From: Aegilops tauschii subsp. strangulata
Lineage: Eukaryota; Streptophyta; Magnoliopsida; Poales; Poaceae
DNA: 64,000 nt
NCBI RefSeq assembly: GCF_002575655.3
Contig: NC_053037.3
Span: 572,734,880 to 572,798,879, forward strand
Direction: 5' to 3'
In this document: piece by piece, positions 27,403 through 37,679 of the stretch
How positions within the stretch are numbered: the stretch's first letter is position 1
How the letters are laid out: each line of letters begins with the position of its first letter
The notes under the pieces: generated by a model
What the model was told of the DNA's origin: nothing
What the model saw: only the letters and a program-made list of their open reading frames with translations
Databases searched by the model: none
Position numbers and translations under genes: made by a program

Positions 27403-27915
27403 ACCACCGACACCCCGACCCCGACCACCGACACCCCGACCCCGACCACCGACACCCCGACACCTGACACCCCGACCACCGACACCCCGACCTCGACGAC
27501 CGACACCCCCACCCCGACATGACACCCCAACACGACACCCCGACCCCGACACGACACCCCGACACGACCCCTGACACCACACCCACCCTTACCCCGACAC
27601 CGACACGGCACCCCGACCCCGACCCGGCACCCCGACCCGACACCCCGACCCCGAGACCCCGACACCGACACGGCACCCCGACCCCGACCCGGCAGCCCGA
27701 CCCGACACCCCGACCCCGATCAGACCCCGACCCCGACCCCGACCCCGACCTCGACACCCCGTCCCCGAGCCTGACCCGACACCCCGACCCCGACACCGAC
27801 ACGGCACCCCGACCCTGACCCGGCACCCCGACCCGACACCCCGACCCCGAGACCCCGACCCCGACCCCGACACGGCACCCCGACACCGACACGACACCCC
27901 GACCCCCGACACCTC
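27403..27915. repeat. GACCCC/ACCCCG minisatellite, G-quadruplex prone
   Basis: About 500 bases are built from ACCCCGAC, ACACGGC and CCCCGACCCCGA steps, with larger sub-blocks repeated every 70-130 bp. The minus strand carries closely spaced GGGG runs (GGGGTCGGGGTGTCGGGG), suited to G-quadruplex folding, and the plus strand to i-motif. It lies in the presumed 5-prime intron of the transposase transcript and ends at ACCTCCCGAAAAGG. Confidence 0.9.
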
Positions 27916-28334
27916 CCGAAAAGGTGTTCTTTGGCCTTCCAGAAGCCGACGGGGTCATATATTTGTGAATTATTAGTTATGTCATATATTTTTCGATTTT
28001 GTTATGAAAAACATCATATATAATTGTGTTGATCGGGTAGTTTTAAATGTGCAGTTGCTCGCTGCGAGGTTTGGTGTTCGACGACCTCGTTGTGCGTTTG
28101 ACGAGCTCTGCCCCTTCGTTCGTGGGTGAGCACAAATGACATGTCCTCCTCCCCCATTAATTATTTGATCTATTCCGATGAAACTTGATAGCTAGCTATA
28201 TATGTGTCTTGAATCATCAGTATGCGTAACCAATATGTGTCTCCCGTTCGAAAGCGTCATAGTTATAAATATGCATGCATTTGCATATTTATAACCTTGA
28301 TTCTTTCGAATTGTCCAACGCTATCCATGGACAG

Positions 28335-28552
28335 CCCGAGTATTTTTAGATTGGGTTCGTTTTCCCATATGCTTTGCTCCGGATCCGACGCATAAATTTC
28401 GTCGGTGCCTCCCCTGTTGTTCTCCGGGTACACATCCTCTCTGTTTATTGTAGAGACGTGTATCAGGAGAACAGCGGGGAGGTGCTGCCGAAATTTTGCG
28501 TAGGATCTGGAGCATAGCATGGGAAAATGAACCCAATCTAAACATACTCGGG
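28335..28552. repeat. Long imperfect hairpin upstream of the transposase, copy A
   Basis: The arm at 28,335-28,433 (starting CCCGAGTATTTTTAGATTGG) is the imperfect reverse complement of 28,458-28,552 (ending CCAATCTAAACATACTCGGG), with a loop of about 24 bases. Protein-like frames read from the two strands resemble each other (CLDWV.F motif on both), as a palindrome requires. A transcript would fold into a stem of nearly 100 bp, a possible substrate for Dicer-like enzymes; that role is inference. It is conserved in copy B. Confidence 0.85.
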
Positions 28553-28700
28553 TGGGATTAGGACCTATCATTACCTATTAGAGTGTAGGTTGCATGGACG
28601 TAATAAAATTGACAAAGTAGATGAACTGATGAATATGTACATGGTGAATTATATATATATATATATATTTGTTGTGTGTCTAGTAGCTCTGAAAGTCAAG

Positions 28701-31700
28701 ATGAGTGATCGTGCGTGGATGTACACCGGTCACACTGGTCAGAACAAATGGAGCACTGAATGGTTCACAAAAACCAAGGGGTTTGTGCGATCCGCATTTG
28801 CAAATGGCCAGAGGAAAACCTGGTGCCCCTGTTTACGGTGCGGCAATTGGGAAAAGAGGACAGAGGCTGATATGGGAAAACACCTGCAGAAGAGTGGTTT
28901 TACGCCCGATTATACGGTGTGGACATTTCATGGTGAGTCTGCCCAACGTGACCGAGCTGAGGTGGATCGTCGTCGCACCGACGAGCATGGTACCGGGATG
29001 GAAAACATGGTGCAAGACTTCGATGATGCTCGGGATTCTGACGAGGAGATGGAGGAATCTGCAAAGGCCTTCAATGAAATGTTGGAGTCTTCAAAACGTC
29101 CGCTCCATGAGCACACTGAGCTTTGTCAGTTGGATGCCATCTCACAAGTAATGGCTCTGAAGGCTCAGTTCAACTTGGGCAGAGAATGCTACGATGCAAT
29201 GATGACAGTATTTGGACGCTTTCTACCCAAAGGCCATGTAATGCCTGCAAACCTGTACCAGTCGGACAAAATCCTCCGTGCACTGAAGATGCCCTATGAT
29301 AAGATACATGCCTGTGAGAAAGGATGTGTCTTGTTTAGGCTTGACTATGCGGACTTGAACTATTGTCCCATTTGCAAGTCTTCCAGGTATGTTGTGGTAG
29401 ACAACGGTATGGGTGAGAAGACACAGACCAAAATCCTCGTTAGTGTTCTTCGGTATATGCCAATCGTACCAAGACTTCAACGTCTTTTCACGGTCGAAGA
29501 GACGGCCAGACAGATGACATGGCACAAAACGGGCAAAAGAACCGAACTAGATGCAGATGGGAATCTGATGATTGTACACACATCAGATGGTGTTGCGTGG
29601 AAAAAGTTTGATGAATTACATGGTGACAAAAGCGGCAGATCCGAGGCATCCTCGAGTCGGCATCAGCACGGATGGGTTCAGTGTGTTTGGTATGACGGCA
29701 GCCCAATACAGTTGTTGGCCCGTATTTGTCTTTCCACTCAATCTCCCCCCGGACAGATTATGCAAAGAAAGAACATTTTCCTGACGTTGATAATTCCAGG
29801 GCCCAACTATCCGGGGAAAAATATGAATGTGTACATGCAGCCGCTTAAGGACGAATTGCAAGAAGCCTGGGATAATGGGTTCAAGACATACGACGCCTAT
29901 AGCAAACGGAACTTCATAATGCGTGTCTGGTACATGTACTCGACGCATGACTTGCCGGCGTATGCGCTATTCGTTGGCTGGTGTGTGCATGGAAGGTTCC
30001 CGTGCCCCACATGCAAGGGAGCTCTTGAGTTTTGTTGGCTTCAGGCCGGTCGCAAGTTTTCTTGCTTCGACATGCATAGACAGGTCCTGAATCCTCGCCA
30101 TAAGTTCAGGAAAGACAAGAAGAACTTCATCAGAGGTAGAGTTGTCAAAAACTCTGCATCACCTGCATTGACAGGCCAACAGACCCTGGATCAGTTAAAC
30201 GCTCTCGAGCCAGATCCAGAGCGTCCAGGGTACTTCAAGGGGTATAATTCTAAGCACGCCAGGACTCACAAAACATGCTTATGGGATCTGCCTTACATCA
30301 AAGACCTCCTTTGCCCACACAACATCGACGTGATGCACACTGAGAAGAATATCGCCGAGGCACTTTTTGGTACATTGTTCGGCATAGATGGGAAGTCAAA
30401 GGATAATACTAAGGCTAGAGTCGATCTGGAGGCGCTATGTGATAGGCCGTTACAAAACATGAAAGAACCGAAAGGAAAGTAGAACTGGACGAAGCCAAAG
30501 GCATGGTTCAATCTTGGAAGGCCAGCTATGAGGGAAATTATATTGTGGGTGAAAATGCAGTTGATGTTCCCCGATGGGTATGCAGCGAATCTACAGAGGG
30601 GAGCCAGTCTTGATAAATTGAAGATATTTGGTCTCAAGAGTCATGATTGGCACATATGGATTGAGCGGGTAATGCCGGTGATGTTGCGTGGCTTCATCCC
30701 TGAGGATGAATGGCTAGTACTGGCAGGACTCAGCTATTTCTTCCGTGTTCTTTGTGCGAAAGAACTATCGCCTGGCGTGCTAGAAGAAATGGAAGAGTTG
30801 GCGCCGGAGTTGATCTGCAAGTTAGAGAAGATCTTTCCACTGGGCTTCTTTAATCCAATGCAACATTTGATTTTGCATCTCCCGACCGAGGCAAGATTGG
30901 GGGGGCCCGTGCAAAATCGTTGGTGCTACCCAACTGAGAGGATGCAGAAGACGCTTCGACAAAAATGTAAAAATAAACGTAGAATTGAAGCATCGATGGC
31001 TGAGGCATTCATCACTGAGGAGGCGGCAAACTTCGTGACAGCACACTACGAAGCCAAAAATCGTCATTTGCATAATTCGAAGCCTCGGTACAATGCTGAC
31101 GACCCTAAAAAGGGTGGATCCAACCTCAGCCTATTCAAAGGGAATCTCGCACCAGCCAGTGTTTCAAATCCAGTATCTTTGGATAACGAACGATGGCGGA
31201 CCATTTCGTTGTATATCTTCAACAACCTGATAGAAGTGCTGCCGTACATCGAGTAAGTTCTTGGTACATAGTTTCGCAACTTCTATTTCCTTTGAACTGC
31301 TCTTATTCCTGGATATTTCATACAGTCGATACGTCGCCTTATTCTCATATGGAGCGGTGATCCAAAAGGATTCTGTCGAAGAGTATGAGCTTCTCGCAAA
31401 GCAAGGAGGCGGCTATCCCGGTTTCATCTCTTGGTTCAAACAAACGGTAATTCCTATTAGACAATTTCATTTCATTCGCTAATTTGCGCGTAATGCAACA
31501 ATCCTTTCATATTAAACTTGTAGGCTAATTCAAAGTCTATGGACGCCGAATTGAGACAGGTCGCTAATGGTTTTGACTATAAGGTCCGTTCATTTGACAA
31601 ATACGACATCAACGGGTATCGCTTTCATACCTATGGCAAAGAGCTATCTATGGCTGACCGAAAGTCTACAAATTGTTGTGTATCTGCTATCGGCGAAAGA

Positions 31701-32339
31701 GGTACCGAGTATTATGGGAGAGTTGAAGCAATTTATGAACTTCTATTCTATGGTGAAAACCCACCAAATGTCGTAGTCTTCAAATGTTATTGGTTTCAGC
31801 CGAAGGAGACTAGAAGGACTCATGAACATATAGGGCTAGTTGAAATCAACCAAAGCACCCATTTAGATGTTCCTAATGTCTATATTACGGCTCAACAGGC
31901 GACCCAAGTATTCTATCTACCGTGGGCCTGCCAAACTGATCCAAATCTGAAAGGTTGGGATGTCGTTTATGAAGTGCCGCCACGTGCTAGACTATCTCCC
32001 CCAAAGGAAGAGGATTATGAACCTCACATTAACCCAGACACATATGAAGGAGAATTCTTCCAAGAGACACGTCTTTCCAAAAAGCGTTTCAAGAACCGCT
32101 ATACTTCAGCCCAAAACATTGAAGTAGACAGCGACAGTGAATCCGACATCACCCCAGAGGAGGAACAAGAAGAGCCGGAACAAGAAGAGGTTACTGCTGT
32201 GGATGACCTGTCATTGCTTGACCGATTACGTCAAGGTGGCCTTCCACATGTTGATGCCACTGAACCCTATGAGCCCGTCATTGATTATAGTGATGATGAT
32301 GATTATGCATTTATTGATGATACTGATCGAGATTATTAG
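28701..32339 (+). pseudogene. TNP2-type CACTA transposase, copy A (inactivated)
   Basis: This is the large transposase, which cuts and joins the ends in the nucleus. Start ATG 28,701 (MSDRAWMYTG) is chosen because it begins the conserved N-terminal domain; earlier codons are low-complexity. Exons are 28,701-31,252, 31,326-31,446 and 31,524-32,339, with GT-AG introns, for about 1,162 codons. Order: transposase-associated domain (about residues 3-80, CPCLRCGN), TNP2 core with CPICKSSRYV near 222 and HNIDVMHTEKN near 540, a DUF4218-like part (about 615-760), a DUF4216-like part in exon 3 (YYGRVEAIYELLFYG) and an acidic tail. Lesions against copy B: one extra A near 29,630 and a missing C in the C-run at 29,745-29,750, garbling about 40 codons around the STDGF motif, and TAG at 30,480-30,482 in place of CAG. 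Exon 3 is open to its stop. Confidence 0.88.
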
Positions 32340-32449
32340 TAGTGTCAGGTATTAAATTTTTTTATGTTGTACTTGATGATGATACACTTAAGTGATACAC
32401 ATATTATTATTCATGTCGGTCTACTGTTTGTCATGGCAGGTGTTGAAAG

Positions 32450-34909
32450 ATGGTGGGCGCTGGTCGGGAGCGCGCCAAGGCCCCTTCTTCGTCGGCGCGT
32501 GGTCTGAGGTCTTCCATTCCAAACGCACCTCTCCGCCGAGCGTTGCTGGACAGTATGGCCACACCGCCGGGCCCTTCTTCGTCGACCGCGGTGCCCAGCA
32601 GGGGACGAGGTAGGAAGAGAGGAGGTGGGCACGTGGTCGCGGGAGAGGAGGTAGGGTGACTGCTACGGCGCCTTCCTCGCCGCCACCCCCAGCTGTTTCA
32701 CCCGAGCACGTGACTGCTAGGGTGGACTCGTCCGAGGAGGAGGCTACACGGACTCCGGTCCACGAGCCTCCGGTCCACGGGTCTTGGGCCCACGAGCCTC
32801 GGGTCGACTGGCCTTCGGCCCACGAGAGTTCGGCCCACGAGACCCCGGAGGAGCACACGTCCGGATGGGGTACCTGGCCGGATCAGCCCGAGGAGCCGAG
32901 TGGCCATGCTGATGATGGCGGGGAGCCGACTGATATTGATGAGGAGGGGGGCACCATCTACCAGCGTGGTGCTACTCGGCTCCCGTCTGTGCCGGCGACC
33001 CGCGAGCAGAGGTGGTTGATTTTCCCTGATGGGGAGAGGTACGTAAGTGCATTTAATATTTTTGTACCTTCTGCATTCACGTTTCTTCAAATAACTAATG
33101 TGTTGGCCTTGTCATGCTGCAGGGGTTGGGACCACCATCATAGTGTCCGCCGGCCCAACTCCGTCCTTGGAGTTCTTTGCCGGCAAAACTTCCCGGGGTT
33201 TGTCACGTTGCCTGGTGAGGGTCGGCTTCCAGAGCTTGGATTGAGCTGGGAGCACTACGTGGCTGCCCCGGCCCCGCCGGATGAGATTATCGACGGTGAC
33301 GTGTGCGACACGAGGGCAGACATGGTGATCAGAAAGTTCTGGGTAATTTCTCCTTTACACATTTAAAAATCTTCAACTAGCTAGTTATTAATTGTACTAA
33401 TCAATATTTTCTCATTTGATTGCAGACATTCTACAGGTGTGAGGAGGGATACGAGGAGGACGCGGCACATGTTATCGAGAACGTCTGCAAGCGCCTACTA
33501 CAGAACTTACGGCACGAGGCTCGGGTGCAGGCTGTTCAAGACTACTACGCCTTGCGTGGTATCAAGAATACCAAGCCGGCGTGCCGCGATAAGTTCCTGA
33601 GTAAGGAGCAGTACATGAAGGTAATTCTTAAGGCCTTCTACTTAAGTTCCTTCATTTAGTAAGTCTTAGCCGTAGCGCTCAAGTTTCTATTTGCTAACTT
33701 AGGCGCCTCCGAGATGGTGTGCGGATCGGATGGATTGTTGGGAGGTGTTGGTCAATGAGTGGTGCTCAAAAGAATGGCTAGCCCTCCACAACGAGGCCAA
33801 GGACAAACGTGCCCAAATGGAAGGTGTGCCACACCATCAAGGCAGCTCCAACTTATATCAGTTCGGGCGCAACTGGGTATGTGGTTTGCTTCATGATTCA
33901 TGCAATTCATTCATCATGCTAGCTTGAGCCCTTTAATTACTAATTTACATTGTTTCTCTCTTTCAGGCACGCCACAATAAGGTGGATAAGGTGCCAGAGG
34001 TGTACGACCTGTATGCCATGGCCCACACTGCCTCTTTCAAGAAAGTCAAGGCTTTCTCTCAGTATGACCTCGATGATGCAAACAACTTCACCAACATCTC
34101 CTCCCACAACAAGCTCGTGAGATATAGAGATGAGGGGAAGGCGAGGAAAGGGAGGACTTTAACCCGAGCCAGGGTCCCATTGATCCAGAGCTGGTGATGA
34201 TATCTGGTGGCGGGAGGTCCCATGGCTCCATAGCCATTGGAGATGGACTTATCCGTTGTCCTAGCACTCTCCCGGAGATCAAGGCGCGCCAGTCGAGCTC
34301 CGCTCCTGAGATAAGGCCTCGTGAACGGCCAGTGTAACTCGCCATCAAGGTTAGTGATACGTACTCAGTTATCTGTCTCCATTACATTGTGTGCGCTTCC
34401 ATCAATGATTACAAATGGTCATGTGAGTGGTGTTGCAGGCTGCTATACAGAGTGAGAGAGATAGAACGGAGAAACTTCTGGCGGAGGCGGCGGAGAGGCA
34501 GCGGGAGTTGGAGGAGAGGACGAGAAATATGATGGAGGAGGAGAGGGCACGGAATGACATGCAGGCAAGGGCCATGTACGAGCTCCTTGTGGTAAGTTTC
34601 TTCTGCAGATTACTTGCTAGTCTTAACATTTGAGTCTCATTACTAACTAGTATGACTCTGTTGTGAAAACCAAATGTGCAGTCTGTGTGCGAGAAGTCCG
34701 GTCAGACCGCTCCACCGATGCCAGTGATTGCTCCTGGGAGCACGGTGAGTTTAATTTGAATGGACATTACTTGCTAGTCTTAACATTTGAGTGTCATAAT
34801 GCTAACGAGACATTGGAAATGATCTTTGGTGCAGCTTAACTCCAGAAACGCATCGCACGATCCTTCTCCAGGTAGCGGCACTAGCCAGCCCGCTCCTACA
34901 CCTCCCTGA
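32450..34909 (+). pseudogene. Second CACTA gene, Transposase_24 (Ptta/En/Spm) type, copy A
   Basis: Eight exons are read by GT-AG sites: 32,450-33,038, 33,123-33,342, 33,426-33,620, 33,703-33,876, 33,967-34,349, 34,439-34,591, 34,682-34,744 and 34,835-34,909, about 617 codons when whole. The N-terminus is basic and Pro/Ser-rich (RGRGRKRGG) and then acidic. The middle has the family's transposase core (GWDHHHSVRRPNS, FYRCEEGYEED, RDKFLSKEQYMK). A tail after MISGGGRSHGSIAIGDGLI leads to a Glu/Arg coiled coil in exon 6. Such proteins are thought to bind subterminal repeats. Lesions: one G missing at 32,627-32,629 (private to this copy), a one-base deletion near 34,140 in exon 5, and TAA at 34,335-34,337 before LAIK; the last two are shared with copy B. 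The gene follows the transposase by 110 bp. Confidence 0.8.
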
Positions 34910-35019
34910 TCACGGTAAGTTTCTCTAGTGTTTTGCTTAACAAATGCATAAAGACCTAGACTTAGCTTTATTTCCTCCAATATGCTTACCATAATGACCT
35001 AGAGTTAGCTTCTTTTCCT

Positions 35020-35625
35020 CCAAAATGACCCATTTTACCTAGGTTAGCTTATAAATGATGCAGTTCATCCAAGTTAGCTCAAAAATGACCCATTTTACCT
35101 AGATTAGCTCCTAAATGATCCATTTTACCTACGTTAGCTTTAAAATGGCCCATTTCACCGAGGTTAACTCCAAAATGACCCATCTTACCTAGGTTATCTC
35201 ATAAACGATCCATTTCAACTAATTTAGCTCATAAATGATCCATTTCACCAAGTTAGCTAAAAAACGATCCATTTCACCTAAATTAGCTCTTAAATGATCC
35301 ATTTCACCTAAGTTAGCTCAAAAAGATCCATTTCAACGAAATTAGCTCATAAATGATCCATTTCACCTAAATTAGCTCAAAAACGATCAATTTCAACTAA
35401 GTTAGCTCATAAATGATCCATTTCACCTAAATTAGCTAAAAAGATCCATTTCACCTTAGTTACCTCAAAAATGATCCATTTGACCTTAGTTAGCTCATAA
35501 ACGACCCATTTCAACTAAGTTAGCTCATAAATGATCCATTTCACCTTAGCTAGCTCATAAACGACCCATTTCAACTTAGTTAGCTCATATATGATCCATT
35601 TCACGTAAGTTAGGTCATAAATGAC
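35020..35625. repeat. 30-bp minisatellite, copy A
   Basis: About 20 imperfect units of roughly 30 bp of the form TTAGCTCATAAATGATCCAT plus TTCACCTAAG lie head to tail, with alternations ATGATCC/ACGACCC and CACC/AACT. They sit 3-prime of the second transposase gene. No coding potential is seen. Confidence 0.93.
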
Positions 35626-36029
35626 ATACTCTTCTTGTTCTAGTCTTCTTCTTGTTCTACTCTTCTTGTTCTAGTCTACTTATTCTAGTCACCTATTTCT
35701 AACTTTCTTATTTTGCCATTTTGCAGATTTCATTATGTGGAGTGCTTGTTCTACTCTTCTTGTTCTTGTCTTCTTATTCTAGTCACCTTAGCTATGGAGT
35801 GCTTGTTTATGTATGGATGGAACTTGTTTATGTATGAATTGATGGATGGAACTTGCTTATGTAATATGTACGGATGGAACTTGCTTATGGACTTGCTTAT
35901 GAATGCATGTGAAATACATGAACTTGCTTATGGACTTGCTTATGAATGCCTGTGAAATATATCTATATATGTCATATATATTTGCTGTGAAAATTGTTGG
36001 ATTTAATAAAAAACAGAAAAAGAGCCAAT
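35626..36029 (+). other. 3-prime untranslated region of the CACTA transcript
   Basis: A TTCTTGTTCTAC-type tract (35,630-35,700) is followed by a TTTTGCAG acceptor near 35,720. Next come repeated GGATGGAACTTGCTTATG units (35,795-35,965) and TTTAATAAA at about 36,001, a plausible polyadenylation signal. Two short in-frame starts here give Met/Leu-rich repeats only. I read it as terminal non-coding exon and 3-prime end. Confidence 0.45.
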
Positions 36030-36536
36030 ATGCAGGCTCTTTGCCGTCTGCCACCGACAGCAACGGGTTCTTTGCCGTCTGCCGCGGACGGCAAAGAAGC
36101 CACGTGGCATCCAGCTGTGCTTCCTGGGAGCTGACATTTGGTCAGTTTGCCTACAGTGGCAGACGGCAAAGACAATTTTGCCGTCAGCGGCGGACGGCAA
36201 AGGCTTGCCATGTAGTGACGTGTAGATGACATCATAAGGCGGACGGCAAAGACACTAGAAAGTTTGCCATTTGCCGCGGACGGCAAAGGCCTGCCGTTAA
36301 CCACTTAATGGACTGACAGCGCAATTATTGCCGTCCGCTCTCTTTGCCGTCCGCGGCAGACGGCAAAGGGCCTGCCGTCAGCCGCCAGGAAGCAGACGAC
36401 AAAGTAGATGTTTACCGTAGCCTAATTTGCCGGAGCCTTTTGCCGTCCGCGGCTGACGGCAAAGGCCTTTGCCATCCGCCGTTCATGCCTTTGCCGTCCG
36501 CCGTGGCAGACGGCAAAATAGCTGATTCCTGTAGTG
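36030..36536. repeat. 3-prime subterminal and terminal repeats of CACTA copy A
   Basis: Many TTTGCCGTCTGCC/GGACGGCAAA motifs in both orientations run up to the terminal repeat TAGCTGATTCCTGTAGTG ending at 36,536. Some motifs carry C-to-T type changes (GCCATC for GCCGTC), consistent with decay at methylated cytosines. Confidence 0.9.
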
Positions 36537-36539
36537 TGG

Positions 36540-37156
36540 AAGCCGAAGCACGAGAGATGTCCCGGATCGCCGCGAACGCAGCCGGCATGTTCCGCCGCGC
36601 GGCCGTAGCAGCACAGAGGCCCCGCCGCGCCGCCGAAGCAGCACAGAGGTCCCACTGCACCATCGATGCAGCAGACTGGTCCGGCCGCGCCGCGAAAGCA
36701 GAAGAGATGTCCCGCCGCGCCGTGAATGCAGCAGGGATGTCCTCCAGTGCCGCGACGGCCTGGGAAAATGTCTCACGGGCAGGCGAGGACTCTTGTAGGC
36801 GCATGCATGCGATCGTCCATAGCCAGATGGATCAGATCTCCGGCTGGGCGAGGTTGCAGGATGACATGAAAGCCTCTTTTGAACATGCTACCGGCGTCAT
36901 CCGACAACTAAATGAGAGCAATGCGAAGCTCCGGTCCGAGCGTGACCTGCTGAGGGCGAAGATCGTTGGAACTGCGGAGCAGCAGGAGGAGACCACTGCC
37001 TTGTTGAAGAGGACCGGCATCATTGTCGAGAAACTTATGGACAAGAATGCCATGCTGCGCATCGAGCGCAGAAGGCTGGTGGAGAAATCCGTGGATGCTC
37101 TCAAGCAGCATCTTCAGGACAAGAAAGAGCTCATCGCCGCTCGCCGCGGAGACTAG
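36540..37156 (+). pseudogene. Main part of the split host gene, Ala-rich then coiled coil
   Basis: This continues the gene that starts at 26,167; with the 5-prime piece it encodes 223 residues ending in AARRGD and TAG. The first half is Ala/Arg-rich with a degenerate 10-11-residue repeat: REMSRIAANAAGM returns as EEMSRRAVNAAGM, with AAVAAQRPRRAAEAAQR between. The second half (from about RMHAIVHSQMDQISGW) is a charged Leu/Glu/Lys/Arg helix with heptad-like spacing (LNESNAKLRSERDLLRAKI, ENAMLRIERRR-like), typical of a coiled coil. There is no signal peptide or membrane segment. No family is recognised; a structural or DNA-associated role would be a guess. An in-frame continuation upstream into the CACTA end exists by chance (GKIADSCSVEAE). 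Confidence 0.65.
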
Positions 37157-37679
37157 TTCCCGCGGCCTGCAGCAACGCATCAAGAAAGTAGAGATCAGCG
37201 AGCCAGATCGTTGTCTTCCTTCTTCTTTTGCCCTTGTGTATTTCGGGCGTTACCGCATGTGGCTTTCTTTAATTGTGTTCCTAAATATGTAAGACAATTA
37301 TTATCCACTATCATCGTCCTTATATCCATCATGCTTGCTATAAGTTGCAGTCGATGCAATATAGGTCTGTCAGATCTTACATCAAGATCCGTGCAAAACT
37401 TTCTTTTCAGATTTTCATTTTCTCTCTTAAATCTTAGTCCAGTGAGACATATAGCCACACCGAAGAACAGGGGCTCGAGCGCCATTAATGGAGACGCTGG
37501 GAGGGAGGTGCGCGGCAGGTAGCGGTCAAAGGGCTCTCCTCCCGATGAGCACGCGCAGGGGTCTGATCGCACGCCTCCCGTACTCAAATAGCTACCCCGC
37601 ACGACACCTCCTAGCCGATAAAAAAGGGGACGCGTGGCGGCACGTAATTGGTAAGTAGAACACCCACGGTTTCAATAAT
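37157..37679. other. Host-gene 3-prime flank, no gene seen
   Basis: This follows the host stop codon. It contains AT-rich likely 3-prime untranslated sequence with TTCCTAAATATGTAAG near 37,280, and then a more GC-rich stretch with CACGCGCAGG and GACGCGTGGCGGCACG. No domain, RNA gene or repeat was recognised. It is repeated in copy B at about 60,060-60,570. Confidence 0.6.

Larger units (their letters stand above)
26222..36536 (+). mobile_element. Complete CACTA (En/Spm) transposon, copy A, 10,315 bp
   Basis: The left end CACTACTGGAATCAGCTA and the reverse complement of the right end, CACTACAGGAATCAGCTA, match except for one base. Both ends carry dense subterminal GCCGTC/GACGGC motifs and the element is flanked by TGG duplications. 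Inside, on the plus strand, come a GC-rich leader with a GTGAGC splice donor, low-complexity intron-like tracts, a long hairpin, a TNP2-type transposase gene (28,701-32,339) and a second multi-exon Transposase_24-type gene (32,450-34,909). A 30-bp minisatellite and the 3-prime subterminal region follow. The two-gene order is usual for large grass CACTA elements. The termini look mobilisable, but both genes have lesions, so movement would need a transposase in trans. Confidence 0.95.
26219..36539. repeat. TGG target-site duplication of CACTA copy A
   Basis: TGG at 26,219-26,221 directly precedes the CACTA start, and TGG at 36,537-36,539 directly follows its end. A 3-bp duplication is the signature of CACTA transposition. 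It fixes both element boundaries and shows that the flanking gene halves were contiguous. Confidence 0.92.

Noticed and set aside
27148..27958. Poly-Ser, poly-Glu and Gly/Val-rich frames
   Set aside because: They come directly from the (GAA/GAG)n and (ACCCCG)n tracts; the same holds for 49,942-50,826.
28263..28571. Minus-strand frame of 102 codons upstream of the transposase, and its plus-strand mirror in copy B
   Set aside because: Both are the two strands of the long hairpin, which explains their mutual similarity.
31539..32339. Separate gene for the DUF4216-like part
   Set aside because: It continues the transposase after two short GT-AG introns with matching phase, and the stand-alone ATG lies inside exon 3.
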